From Prescottella equi (GTDB lineage: Bacteria > Actinomycetota > Actinomycetes > Mycobacteriales > Mycobacteriaceae): a DNA stretch of 64,000 nucleotides. The first letter of the stretch is position 1. Every line of letters starts with the position of its first letter. The position numbers were made by a program, and so were the translations under genes. The notes beneath the pieces are model-generated. The model saw only the letters and a list, made by a program, of their open reading frames with translations. It ran no database searches and was not told the origin of the DNA. Below, one piece after another: positions 25,792-34,629 of the stretch. The stretch is from NCBI RefSeq assembly GCF_020171745.1, contig NZ_JAIVAH010000007.1, positions 248,001 to 312,000 on the forward strand, in the 5' to 3' direction.

Positions 25792-27438
25792 TCAGGACGC
25801 CGACTGCGTTCGCAGGTCGGTACGCCGGATCTTTCCCGTGAGAGTCTTGGGGATGGCGTCGACGATGTGGACGCGCCGCGGCCTCTTGTAGGCGGCCAGA
25901 CGATCGCCGACGAACGCGACGAGTTCCGATTCGTCCACGTCGGCGCCAGGGTTGAGTGCGACGTACGCGACCACTCGTTCGCCCTGGTAGTCGTCGGGTT
26001 CACCGGTCACTCCCGCCTCGTAGACACCGGGGTGCTCGTGCAGCGCGCTCTCCACCTCCCGCGGCCACACCTTGTAGCCGGAGACGTTGATCTGGTCCTT
26101 GAGACGGTCGACGAGGTGGATCCAACCGGCCTCGTCCATGATCGCGACGTCGCCCGTGCGGAGCCGACCACCCGGAAAGGTCTTCGCAGTGTCGTCCGGA
26201 CGCCCGAGATAGCCCGAGATGATCTGCGGTCCGGCCAGTTCCAACTCACCCGGCGTCCCGACCGGGACCGGTTCGCCGCGCTCGTCCACGATGCGCGCCT
26301 CGACGAGGGGCAGAGGGATGCCGATCGCCAGCGATCCACTCTCGGTATCGACAGGGGCGCGCACGCCCGGAGGCACTGCGACGACCCCCGAGGACGTCTC
26401 GGTCATCCCGAACGCGTTGTGGATGTAGTGACCGAATCGGTCCTCGAACTTGCGCACCGTGGCCGGGGGGATCGGTGCCCCACCCGAGTAGAGCGTCTTG
26501 ACCGAGGCGAAGTGCTCGGCCGACGCGCCGGGCACCCGGTACAGCGCGTTGAAGACGGTGATCGAGCCGATCGTGAACGTCACCCCGTGTTCGACGAAGG
26601 CTTCGAGAGTGACCTCGGGATGGAACCGATTGGCGAACACGAGCGCACAGTCCCGCACCAGCGCCACCACCGCGTTGATCACGGCGCCGGTGATGTGGAA
26701 GAGCGGCGCCACCGCGAACACGACGTCGCCGTCGGCCATCCCGACGAAATCGCCGTAGGTGCGCGCCACCGCGAGGACGTTCGCATGCGTATTGCGACTA
26801 CCCTTCGGCGCGCCGGTCGTGCCCGAGGTGTAGGCGACGATCGCGAGGTCGTCCCCGTTCAACCGAAGCTGCGGAGGCCGACTGCCGCGGTGACGCGCCA
26901 CGACGTCGGCCATGGCCTCGCCCACCGGACTCGGGCTCCGATCCGCCTCGGCGAAAACCCGAGGGTCGTTGCGGCTCTGGTAGTCGAGATCGCAGGTCGT
27001 GACGATCCAACCGACCGAGGTACCCCGCAACGCTTCGGCGGTCACCGATGCGACGGTGTCGGCGCAGATGAGCCCCACGGCGCCGGCATCGGCCACCAGA
27101 TGCCGAAGTTCCTGGCCGCGGTACATGGGATTGAGCAACAGCGCCGCGGCCCCTACCTTCCACAGGGCCAGCATCGAGATCGCGTACTGCGGGATGTTCT
27201 GGAGGTAGATCCCGACACGGTCACCTTGGCGAACCCCCCTCTCCTGCAGTCCCACAGCGAGCGCATCCGACTCCTCGTCCAGCTCCCTCGAGGTGAGCGT
27301 CCCGTCGAAGTACCGCACCGCGACACCGTCCGGATGGGCGGCGACACGCTCCTTCCATGCGTCGACGAGGGACTCGGACCGCAGTTGCGGCTGCGGATCG
27401 ACATCGTTCGGATAGAGACGAACCCACTTGTGGGACAC
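25792..27438 (-). CDS. Acyl-CoA ligase (ANL superfamily)
   Basis: This 548-aa AMP-forming ligase has the P-loop-like motif AYTSGTTGAPKGS (about residue 210), NAFGMTETSSG, RTGDVAIMDEAGWIHLVDRLKDQINVSG split over the A8 hinge, and the C-terminal Lys in PKTLTGKIRR. It activates a carboxylic acid to its CoA thioester. The GTG start has GGGAG 8 nt upstream. A 22-bp palindrome about 80 bp upstream looks like a TetR operator. The MHS transporter gene follows. Chain length or aromaticity of the substrate cannot be read from sequence. Confidence 0.9.
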   Translation of the reverse strand: MSHKWVRLYPNDVDPQPQLRSESLVDAWKERVAAHPDGVAVRYFDGTLTSRELDEESDALAVGLQERGVRQGDRVGIYLQNIPQYAISMLALWKVGAAALLLNPMYRGQELRHLVADAGAVGLICADTVASVTAEALRGTSVGWIVTTCDLDYQSRNDPRVFAEADRSPSPVGEAMADVVARHRGSRPPQLRLNGDDLAIVAYTSGTTGAPKGSRNTHANVLAVARTYGDFVGMADGDVVFAVAPLFHITGAVINAVVALVRDCALVFANRFHPEVTLEAFVEHGVTFTIGSITVFNALYRVPGASAEHFASVKTLYSGGAPIPPATVRKFEDRFGHYIHNAFGMTETSSGVVAVPPGVRAPVDTESGSLAIGIPLPLVEARIVDERGEPVPVGTPGELELAGPQIISGYLGRPDDTAKTFPGGRLRTGDVAIMDEAGWIHLVDRLKDQINVSGYKVWPREVESALHEHPGVYEAGVTGEPDDYQGERVVAYVALNPGADVDESELVAFVGDRLAAYKRPRRVHIVDAIPKTLTGKIRRTDLRTQSAS

Positions 27439-27517
27439 GAGACCAACTCCCTTCCAGCAGCGAACCCGAACGAGAAACCGTTCGCGGCGTCGCCCGACCG
27501 GACATTTCCAACAAACG

Positions 27518-27539
27518 ACCGACCGATCGATCGCTCGGT
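27518..27539. promoter_or_regulatory. 22-bp palindrome upstream of the acyl-CoA ligase
   Basis: The palindrome begins ACCGACCGATC and ends GATCGCTCGGT; 10 of 11 base pairs are symmetrical. It lies 80 bp upstream of the ligase GTG on the minus strand. Such ACCGA(N)n-TCGGT palindromes are typical TetR-family operators in CoA-ester catabolic genes of actinobacteria. No regulator is encoded next to it, so a distant one would bind. Confidence 0.5.
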
Positions 27540-27627
27540 AATGGTTAGCGAGTGTTACGGGTCACACATCCACTGTCAAGTGGGAGCCTCCTGCGAGCGC
27601 CTGCAGGTTCGGCGAATCCCCGTCAGA

Positions 27628-27667
27628 CGGAACGTGCCGGACCCGAGAGCGGGTCCGGCACGTTCCG
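27628..27667 (-). terminator. Perfect 17-bp hairpin after the exported protease gene
   Basis: Arms CGGAACGTGCCGGACCC (27628-27644) and GGGTCCGGCACGTTCCG (27651-27667) pair perfectly around a 6-nt loop. It begins 23 bp after the protease stop on the minus strand. Confidence 0.8.
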
Positions 27668-27690
27668 GAGAATGCGGTGGCAGCGGTGCG

Positions 27691-28347
27691 TCAGATGGGT
27701 CTGTAGCCCGCCCCGACGCCACCTGTCGCATTGATGTTGTCGATGATCGCCGTCATGTTGGTGCCGAGTTCCGGACCGAGGCAGGCCACCCCGAGATAAG
27801 CGTTCACCATCGCGACCAGAGTGGTCCCGACGACGACCGGCGATCCGGAGTCACCCTCGATGACGCACATCTGCGTCCACGTCTCCTGCGACTGCAGGAG
27901 GTCGCCGTAGACGATGCCGCACGTGTGCCCGGTGGTGCGCCCCTGCTTGCACGCGGTGGCCGGGAACTGGGCCGGCTTACCGATGTCGGTGATCGTGACC
28001 TGGCCGATCGTGTTCACCGGGGTGACCTTCGCGGGATCGAACTCGATCACCGCATAGTCGTAGTCGGAGTTCGACACGACGAACCGGCCCACCACGCCCG
28101 CATCCGGATCGGACTCGGGCACCACGGGCCAGCCCGCCTCGCCGCAGTGACCCGCGGTGATGCCGACGAGTCGGCCGGCGTTGTCGTGCCCGATCGTGGT
28201 GAGCGTGCACTGATACATATCGTCGATCACGATTCCGGACCCGCCGCCCAGGACGGCTCTGGGTGGCGCCGCGGTCGCGGTGCCGACGCTGAGCATGCCG
28301 GCGATCACCGCCAACGCCGCGAAGATCAAGGAAAGTCGCTTGAGCAT
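27691..28347 (-). CDS. Secreted trypsin-like serine protease (Rv1815-like)
   Basis: This 218-aa exported protein has the signal peptide MLKRLSLIFAALAVIAGMLS, ending at an Ala-x-Ala site before APPRAVLG (about residue 28). The chymotrypsin-fold triad is visible: His in GITAGHCGEAG, Asp in SDYDYAVIEFD, Ser in EGDSGSPVVVG. Paired cysteines (YQC/GHC and ACK/HTC) suggest disulphides, fitting secretion. I chose the ATG with GGGAGG 5 nt upstream; the longer open frame lacks a signal sequence. It is monocistronic with its own terminator. It may act in the cell envelope; the substrate is unknown. Confidence 0.85.
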   Translation of the reverse strand: MLKRLSLIFAALAVIAGMLSVGTATAAPPRAVLGGGSGIVIDDMYQCTLTTIGHDNAGRLVGITAGHCGEAGWPVVPESDPDAGVVGRFVVSNSDYDYAVIEFDPAKVTPVNTIGQVTITDIGKPAQFPATACKQGRTTGHTCGIVYGDLLQSQETWTQMCVIEGDSGSPVVVGTTLVAMVNAYLGVACLGPELGTNMTAIIDNINATGGVGAGYRPI

Positions 28348-28531
28348 GTTGCCCTCCCGCTTGGCGCTACGAATGTGCCATCGGTCGATCACCGCCACAT
28401 GCCTGCTGTCAGCCTTGCTTGCACGCCCCCGGCCGCTTGCGCGCCCGAGTCGGCGGGACACTCACCGGCAACTTTCCCACCCGAGCGTCGACGCTCGGGC
28501 GGGCTTCATCCGATCGTCACCCAATCGCCGA

Positions 28532-29293
28532 CTAGGAGGTCGCCCCCAGCGCTTCGAGGGCGCGTCGCGCATCCTCGAGTTCCTTCGACAATGCGGCAAT
28601 TCGCTGCTCCGCAGCCTCTCTGGCTGCGGAAATGACCGATTGGACCGCCTCGAGCGCAACGTCGTCGCCGAGTTCACGCATCGCGCGATCGACGGCGTCG
28701 GGACTGACCGGAGTGGCCTTGCCGGGGCGCTTCGCGCCGTGCGTCACGGTCACGGTCCAGTCGTTCTCGGCGCCGGCGTGAATCGTCACGCTCACACCAC
28801 CCGGGGCCTTCTTCGCGCGGCGCGGCGCGGGCGCTGCGGGCGCAGTGCTGGTGACCGGGGCAGGCGCGGGGGCCGGCTTGGGTGCGGGCGCTGCCGCCGC
28901 GGGCTTCGGGGCGGGGGCGGCTGCGGGCTTGGGCGCGGGCACCGTCACAGGCCTGGGCGCCGGGGCTGCTGCGGGCTTGGGCGCGGGGGCCGCCGACTTG
29001 GCCGGGCGGGCCGGCTTGGCCGGTTCCGGCGCCTTGCGGGTCATGCGCAGTTCCTCCGCTTCGAACGGAAGCTCGTCGTTGACCCCCTTGGGGCTGATGA
29101 TGACCGTGTTCCCTTCCACGGAAACGACTTTCGCCGAGCATCCGGCCTCGATACCGAGGCTCGGGGTGGCCTCGCGCAGGTATACGGTGGCGCGCTTGCC
29201 CTCGGCGACGGCTGCTGCCAGCGTCTCGAGGTTCTCCGCGGTGAGATGTTCCGGCGTTGTCGAGCCTGCTCCAGAACGACTGCGGGGCGGCAT
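28532..29293 (-). CDS. DUF6319-like protein with Pro-Ala-Lys linker
   Basis: This 253-aa protein has three parts. The N-terminal domain (about 1-85) has TVYLREATPSLGIEAG, VVSVEGNTVIISPKGV and NDELPFEAEELRM and resembles the DUF6319 family of mycolata. A low-complexity linker (about 88-165) is built from PAPKPAAA-like repeats. The C-terminal part (about 170-253) ends in a predicted coiled coil (EAAEQRIAALSKELEDARRA). There is no signal peptide. The ATG has AGGAGG 8 nt upstream. It is divergent from the adenylate cyclase gene (124 bp gap). Function unknown; the layout suggests a scaffold or nucleoid/envelope-associated protein. Confidence 0.75.
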   Translation of the reverse strand: MPPRSRSGAGSTTPEHLTAENLETLAAAVAEGKRATVYLREATPSLGIEAGCSAKVVSVEGNTVIISPKGVNDELPFEAEELRMTRKAPEPAKPARPAKSAAPAPKPAAAPAPRPVTVPAPKPAAAPAPKPAAAAPAPKPAPAPAPVTSTAPAAPAPRRAKKAPGGVSVTIHAGAENDWTVTVTHGAKRPGKATPVSPDAVDRAMRELGDDVALEAVQSVISAAREAAEQRIAALSKELEDARRALEALGATS

Positions 29294-29417
29294 GATGGGG
29301 TCCTCCTGGTACAGACTGACTGCTTGCACCGCTACCTTCCCACAGGCACCCGACAGTCGTTGCGGCCCGCCATCGCGTGGTTCATTCTTGGGGCGACCAT
29401 CACGAAAGGGGCGTGCG

Positions 29418-30461
29418 TTGGAACTCTCCGAGCACCTCGATCCCACCGTGCTCGGCCTCATCCAGTCGGAAGTGGAGCAGACGCTCCTCGGCGGCCCGCG
29501 CCGGTACACCCGCGAACAGGTGGCCGAGCTCGCCGGCGTGCCCCTCGAACGCGCGCAACGCCTGTGGGTGTCGATGGGTTTCGCGATCGACGCCGACCCC
29601 GACGCGACGATGTTCACCGACGCCGACGCCGCCGCGTTGAGGGGTCTGGTCGCCTTCGTCGACAGCGGGGCGCTCGCCCCGGACGCAGCGGTCGCGGCCA
29701 CCCGGGCGCTCGGTCAGTCGATGTCCCGGCTCGCGGAGTGGCAGGTCGCGGTGCTCAATTCACACCTGGCCGAGGAGCTCGCCGCCACGCACCTGGACGC
29801 CGGCACGCTCGACGAGCAGTCCCTGCGCGACGCCGTCGGCGCGCTCACCTCGGGACTGCTGCCCACCGTCGAGGCGCTGCAGTCGTACGTGTGGCGCCGG
29901 CACCTCGCGGCCGCCACCGCGCGCCGGGCCGGCAGCGTCGGCGAGAACACCACGCACCGGACCCTCGTCGTCGGATTCGCCGACATGGTCGGCTACACGA
30001 GCCTGACCCGCCGGATCCGGGTCGACGAGCTGAGCTCGCTGCTCGAGGACTTCGAGTCGCAGACCACGTCGATCATCACGCAGGGCGGCGGCTGGGTGAT
30101 CAAGAACGTCGGCGACGAAGTGATGTTCGCGGCCGAACACGCATCCGACGCGGCACGGATCGCGCTGGGACTGCAGGACGCAGCACAGGCCCACCCGGAA
30201 CAACCGGATCTGCGCGTGGGCCTGGCCCTCGGCCCGGTCCTCGTCCGCTTCGGCGATCTGTTCGGCGAGGCCGTCAACATCGCGGCGCGGCTGACCAGCG
30301 CGGCACGCCCGGGGACGGTGCTGGTCGACGCCGAACTGTCCGCGGCGCTCGTGGACGACGACGGCGTCCAGCTGCGCTCGCTACGCCCCTTCCGCGTCCG
30401 CGGCTACTCCCGGCTCCGAGCCTTCGCCCTGCGTCCCGGGCGGGACCGGGACGAGCGCTGA
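29418..30461 (+). CDS. Class III adenylate cyclase
   Basis: This 347-aa cytoplasmic cyclase makes cAMP from ATP. The C-terminal catalytic domain has the first metal Asp in GFADMVGYTSL (about residue 189), the substrate-binding Lys and second metal Asp in WVIKNVGDEVMF (about 229-233), FGDLFGEAVNIAARL and a transition-state Arg in the last segment. The N-terminal 170 residues are helical (TREQVAELAGVPLERAQRLW resembles a winged helix) and may sense a signal, as in Rv2212-type enzymes. The TTG start has GAAAGGGG 6 nt upstream. Its last 81 bp overlap the 3' end of a convergent TetR gene. Confidence 0.88.
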   Translation: MELSEHLDPTVLGLIQSEVEQTLLGGPRRYTREQVAELAGVPLERAQRLWVSMGFAIDADPDATMFTDADAAALRGLVAFVDSGALAPDAAVAATRALGQSMSRLAEWQVAVLNSHLAEELAATHLDAGTLDEQSLRDAVGALTSGLLPTVEALQSYVWRRHLAAATARRAGSVGENTTHRTLVVGFADMVGYTSLTRRIRVDELSSLLEDFESQTTSIITQGGGWVIKNVGDEVMFAAEHASDAARIALGLQDAAQAHPEQPDLRVGLALGPVLVRFGDLFGEAVNIAARLTSAARPGTVLVDAELSAALVDDDGVQLRSLRPFRVRGYSRLRAFALRPGRDRDER

Positions 30462-31124
30462 GGCGCGGGAGCGATCGGACTGCCTGGCCGCGAGGAAGTC
30501 GTCGACGATCCTCACGCACGCGTCGGGCCCGAGCGGCGCGAGGGTCGCGAGCCGCGTGAAGACGAGCGGCCCGACCAGCTGCGCGAGCGCGAGGTCGTAG
30601 TCGAAAACGCCCAGCTGGGTCTTCGCCTCGTCGGTGCCGAGCACGCGGTCGAACGCCGCCCGATACTGCACGACGACGTGTTCACGCAGCGACCGGAGCT
30701 CGGGCCGGTTCTTCCCGGGCTGTTCGGTGGCCTCGAGGTCCGAGGCGCTCGAGTAGTCGTCGAGTGCCGGTCCCATCCCCAGCCAGCACAGCGCGGTGAT
30801 GTGCATCGGCGCGTCCTCGATCATCCGCGCCTGGGCGGTGAGCAACTCGATGAGCTGTTCGCGCAGGTCACCGGCGACGGCGGCCTCCGGCGCGGGTGCC
30901 ACCAGCTTGCCGAACGCCGCGGCCACCAGTTCGGTGCCGCTGTCGAAGTGCCGGTACAGCGTCGCCCGCGCCACCTTCGCGAGTTTGGTGACCGCGTCGA
31001 TCGTCACCGCCTCCGTGCCGCCCTTGACGAGCAGGGTCGTCGCCGCGTCGAGCAGCCGCGCCCGCGACCGGGCCCTGCGGGGGTCCTGCTCGGCCGCCGC
31101 TCCGTCCCTGTCTTCCGTACCCAT
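30381..31124 (-). CDS. TetR-family regulator of the efflux pump
   Basis: This 247-aa regulator has an N-terminal TetR helix-turn-helix (RARLLDAATTLLVKGGTEAV, then VTKLAKVARATLYRHFDSGTELV). The C-terminal half is a helical ligand-binding domain; the last 27 residues are Pro/Gly/Ala-rich and overlap the cyclase gene on the other strand. It is divergent from a DHA2 efflux pump gene with a 73-bp shared gap, the classic arrangement for a drug-responsive repressor. That gap contains TACTGACAGTCTTG, a possible operator. Confidence 0.85.
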   Translation of the reverse strand: MGTEDRDGAAAEQDPRRARSRARLLDAATTLLVKGGTEAVTIDAVTKLAKVARATLYRHFDSGTELVAAAFGKLVAPAPEAAVAGDLREQLIELLTAQARMIEDAPMHITALCWLGMGPALDDYSSASDLEATEQPGKNRPELRSLREHVVVQYRAAFDRVLGTDEAKTQLGVFDYDLALAQLVGPLVFTRLATLAPLGPDACVRIVDDFLAARQSDRSRASALVPVPPGTQGEGSEPGVAADAEGA

Positions 31125-31197
31125 CCGCCACCACCTCTTGTGGAACCATCAGTCCACCTACGATACTGACAGTCTTGTTTCCTACGGGGAGGCCCGC

Positions 31198-32763
31198 ATG
31201 GCTGGAAAGTACACCGGAACGGCCGACCGGATGACCCGGGGCCAGATCTGGACGCTCACCGTGTCGTGCGCGGCGGTCGCCCTGGTCGTGGCCGCGATGG
31301 CGGCGCTCAACACCGCGCTCGCCGACCTCGCCCGGGACACCGGGGCCACGCAGTCCCAGCTCACCTGGATCGTCGACGGCTACACCCTGGCCCTCGCCTG
31401 CCTGCTGCTGCCGTCCGGCGCCCTCGGCGACCGCTACGGACGGCGCGGCCTGCTCGTCATCGGCCTGCTGCTGTTCGCCCTCGCCTCGGCGTCCCCGATC
31501 GTGCTGGACAGCCCTACCCAGATCATCGGCGCCCGCGCGGTCGCGGGCCTCGGTGCCGCGTTCGTGATGCCGGCGACGCTGTCGATCCTCACCGCGAGTT
31601 TCCCTGCGGCACAACGCTCCAAGGCCGTCGGAATCTGGTCGGGCGTGGCGGGATCGGGCGGCATCGCCGGACTCATCGGGTCGGGCCTGCTGCTCGAGAG
31701 GTGGTCGTGGCACGCGATCTTCATCGGCCTCGCCGGTGTGTCCGCCGTGCTGTTCGCGCTGGCCTTCACCATCCCCTCGTCTCGGGACGAACAGTCCCAC
31801 GCGTTCGACGTCCGCGGGGCGGTCCTGAGTGCCGGTGCGATCGGACTGTTCGTCCTCGGCATCATCGAAGCGCCGGGGCGGGGTTGGCTCGATCCGTGGG
31901 TGCTCGCCGCGATCATCGGGGGCCTGGCCGCCGGGGTGCTGTTCGCGGTCGTCGAGGCCCGTACCGAACATCCGCTGCTCGACGTGCGTCTGTTCGGCAA
32001 CCGCACGTTCGGCGTCGGTGCGGTTTCGCTGCTGATGCAGTTCCTCGCGACGTTCGGCCTGTTCTTCCTCATCATCCAGCACCTGCAACTGGTGCTCGGG
32101 TACTCGCCGTTGCAGTCGGCCCTCGCGCTCGCGCCGATCGCCGTGGTGGTCATCGGGCTGTCGGTGGCGGCGCCGTGGCTGATTCCGCACATCGGGCTGC
32201 GCGTCCTCACGCTCGTCGGGCTCGCGGTTCTCGGCGTCTCGCTCGCGCTGATCGGGCAACTGGACGCCGACAGCACGTACCGCGACGTCGCCGTGCCGTT
32301 GCTGATCGCGGCCGTCGGCCTCGGCCTGTGCACCGCGCCCGCGACGACGGCGATCGTGCAGAACACCCCCGCGGCCAAGCAGGGCGTGGCGTCCGCCGTC
32401 AACGACGCGACCCGCGAGATCGGTGCCGCGATCGGTGTCGCCCTCGCCGGCAGCGTGCTCGCGGCCGGATACGGACGCAACATTGCGCCCGCCGTCGACG
32501 CGGTGCCCGAGCAGGCCAAACAGCCGGTCGGCGACTCGCTGGCCGCCGCGCTCGAAGTGTCGAAACTGGCGGGCCCGCAGGGCCGGCAGCTAGCGGACTT
32601 CGCGAAGGAGTCGTTCCTGCACGGCATGCAGGAGGCCTCGCTGGCGCTGGCCGGCGTCATGCTGGTCAGCGCCGTCGCGCTCGGATTCTGGGCGCCCGGC
32701 GGGCGCGGGATCGCGTCGATCGACGAGGAGTCCGGGGTGGAGTCGCTGGCCGACGTCGACTGA
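31198..32763 (+). CDS. MFS drug efflux transporter (DHA2, 14-TM)
   Basis: This 521-aa 14-helix drug:H+ antiporter has WIVDGYTLALACLLLPSGAL (helix 2), GDRYGRRGLLVIGL (motif A), the GARAVAGLGAAFVMPATLSI segment and the antiporter motif C in GVAGSGGIAGLIGSGLLL. A hydrophilic C-terminal region follows the last helix. The ATG has GGGGAGG 5 nt upstream. The divergent TetR gene is its likely repressor. It stops 7 bp before the convergent ABC ATPase stop, with no terminator between. Confidence 0.9.
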   Translation: MAGKYTGTADRMTRGQIWTLTVSCAAVALVVAAMAALNTALADLARDTGATQSQLTWIVDGYTLALACLLLPSGALGDRYGRRGLLVIGLLLFALASASPIVLDSPTQIIGARAVAGLGAAFVMPATLSILTASFPAAQRSKAVGIWSGVAGSGGIAGLIGSGLLLERWSWHAIFIGLAGVSAVLFALAFTIPSSRDEQSHAFDVRGAVLSAGAIGLFVLGIIEAPGRGWLDPWVLAAIIGGLAAGVLFAVVEARTEHPLLDVRLFGNRTFGVGAVSLLMQFLATFGLFFLIIQHLQLVLGYSPLQSALALAPIAVVVIGLSVAAPWLIPHIGLRVLTLVGLAVLGVSLALIGQLDADSTYRDVAVPLLIAAVGLGLCTAPATTAIVQNTPAAKQGVASAVNDATREIGAAIGVALAGSVLAAGYGRNIAPAVDAVPEQAKQPVGDSLAAALEVSKLAGPQGRQLADFAKESFLHGMQEASLALAGVMLVSAVALGFWAPGGRGIASIDEESGVESLADVD

Positions 32764-32770
32764 TCCCGGA

Positions 32771-33577
32771 TCAGGCCGGGCGTGCCGCTCTCGGGACGGG
32801 GACGGGGATGGCGTCGAGGAGTTGGCGGGTGTAGGCCTGTGTGGGCGAGGCGTAGATCTGCTCGACGGTGCCGGTTTCGACGACCTCGCCGGATTTCATG
32901 ACCATCACCCGGTCGGCGATGACCTCGATCAGTGCGAGGTCGTGACACACGAACAGGTAGGCCAGGCCGAGTTCCTCCTGCAGGTCCCGCAACAGGTTCA
33001 GCACCTGCGCACGCACCGAGACATCCAGCGCGGCAACGGGTTCGTCGCACACGATCATCTTCGGCTCCAGCGTCAACGCCCGGGCGATCGCGACGCGCTG
33101 GAGCTGTCCGCCGGACAACTCGGCCGGGTACCGGCCGAGGTACCGGGGCCCGATACCGACCTTGTCGAGCAACTCCTGCGCCCGGGCCCGGCGTGCAGCC
33201 CGGTCGAGGTCGGTGTGCACGATCAGCGGTTCGATCACCGCGTCGGCCACCGTCATCCGCGGGTCGAGCGAGGAATGCGGATCCTGGAAGATCATCTGCA
33301 TCCCGCGCCGCATCGCCCGCAGCCGGGCGGGCTTCGCGGCGCGGACGTCCTCGCCGTCGAAGACGACCGTGCCGGTGTCGGGTTCGATCAGGCGCAACAC
33401 CATGCGCCCGACCGTGGACTTCCCGGCGCCGGACTCGCCGACGACGGCCAGGCATTCCCCGGCGTCGAGGGTGAACGAGACATCCTTGACCGCGTGCGTC
33501 CACCCGGTCCTGCGGCCGAGGAAGTCTCGGCGGGTGGAGAACGACTTCGTCAGGTTCGCGACCTCGAGCAGACTCAC
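32771..33577 (-). CDS. Dipeptide-type ABC importer ATPase, second system (DppF type)
   Basis: This 268-aa ATPase has Walker A GESGAGKST, signature LSGGQLQRV and Walker B MIVCDEPVAALD. It is shorter than the usual 320-330 aa because the C-terminal oligopeptide extension is cut after YASPTQAYTRQLLDAIP, which is common in split DppD/DppF pairs of nickel or opine type. GTG start, GTGA overlap with the DppD stop. It is the last gene of the five-gene importer operon starting at 38058. Confidence 0.9.
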   Translation of the reverse strand: MSLLEVANLTKSFSTRRDFLGRRTGWTHAVKDVSFTLDAGECLAVVGESGAGKSTVGRMVLRLIEPDTGTVVFDGEDVRAAKPARLRAMRRGMQMIFQDPHSSLDPRMTVADAVIEPLIVHTDLDRAARRARAQELLDKVGIGPRYLGRYPAELSGGQLQRVAIARALTLEPKMIVCDEPVAALDVSVRAQVLNLLRDLQEELGLAYLFVCHDLALIEVIADRVMVMKSGEVVETGTVEQIYASPTQAYTRQLLDAIPVPVPRAARPA

Positions 33578-34629
33578 GACGCGCTCACTCCTTCCAGGTG
33601 CAGATCCGTCACCCGCAGGCAGCGGGCAGCGCGTCCGGGGGTCGTCGCGGCCAGCGCGGGATGGGTGGTGTCACACAAGCCGGCGGCCGCGTGGGTGCAG
33701 CGGTCGTGGAAGTGGCAGCCGGCCGGCCACTCCCCCGCCGCGGGGATCCGACCCGGGATCGCCGTCAACCGGCGATCGGTGCCGGCACCCGGCCGCGGGA
33801 TCGAGGCGAGCAGTCCGGACGTGTACGGGTGCTGGGGCGTGAAGAACACCTCGTCGGCGCGGCCGTCCTCGATGACCTCACCGGCGTACATCACGACGAC
33901 CCGCTCGCACAGTTCCGCGACGACGCCGAGGTCGTGGGTGACGAACAGCAGCGAGATCCCGGTCTGCTGCTGCAGATCCCGCAGCAGGTCCAGGATCGTC
34001 TCCTGCACCGTCACATCCAGTGCGGTGGTCGGCTCGTCCGCGATCAGCAGCCGCGGGTTGCACGCCATGACCATCGCGATCATCACCCGCTGGCACATGC
34101 CGCCGCTGAACGCGTGCGGGTACTCGCGCACCCGGTCCGCTGCCCGCGGGATCTGCACCAACTCGAGCATCTCGACCGCCCGCGCCATCGCGGCCTTGCG
34201 GTCCAGACCCAGGTGCTTGCGCACCGACTCGGCGATCTGATCACCGACCGTGTAGGCGGGGTTCAGGGACCGGATCGGCTGCTGGAAGATCATGCCCATC
34301 CCGGTGCCGCGCAAACCCCGCCACTCCTTGGCGGGCAGCTGCGTCAGATCGCGGCCGTCGAACTCGACGCTGCCGCGCGCGATCCGGCCCCCGGTGTCGG
34401 GCGTCAGCCCCATCACCGCGAGCGAGGACACGGTCTTGCCGGACCCGGATTCACCCACCAGGGCGACGGATTCACCGGCGGCGACGTCGAAGGAGACCCC
34501 GTCGACCGCGGTCACCCACTCCTTGCGGCCGGCCGGGAACTGCACCGTCAGATCCCGCACCCGCAGCAGCGGCGTGGCGGGGTCGACCGGGGCCCGATCG
34601 GGGCGAACGAGCGTGTCAGTTGTTGCCAT
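33574..34629 (-). CDS. Dipeptide-type ABC importer ATPase, second system (DppD type)
   Basis: This 351-aa ATPase has Walker A GESGSGKTV, signature FSGGMCQRV (Phe in place of Leu), Walker B LLIADEPTTALD and the C-terminal CHFHDRCTHAAAGLC cysteine region. It partners with the DppF-like subunit downstream. Its ATG overlaps the permease gene by 14 bp. The N-terminal 22 residues precede the conserved LLRVRDLTVQFPAG strand. Confidence 0.9.
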   Translation of the reverse strand: MATTDTLVRPDRAPVDPATPLLRVRDLTVQFPAGRKEWVTAVDGVSFDVAAGESVALVGESGSGKTVSSLAVMGLTPDTGGRIARGSVEFDGRDLTQLPAKEWRGLRGTGMGMIFQQPIRSLNPAYTVGDQIAESVRKHLGLDRKAAMARAVEMLELVQIPRAADRVREYPHAFSGGMCQRVMIAMVMACNPRLLIADEPTTALDVTVQETILDLLRDLQQQTGISLLFVTHDLGVVAELCERVVVMYAGEVIEDGRADEVFFTPQHPYTSGLLASIPRPGAGTDRRLTAIPGRIPAAGEWPAGCHFHDRCTHAAAGLCDTTHPALAATTPGRAARCLRVTDLHLEGVSAS

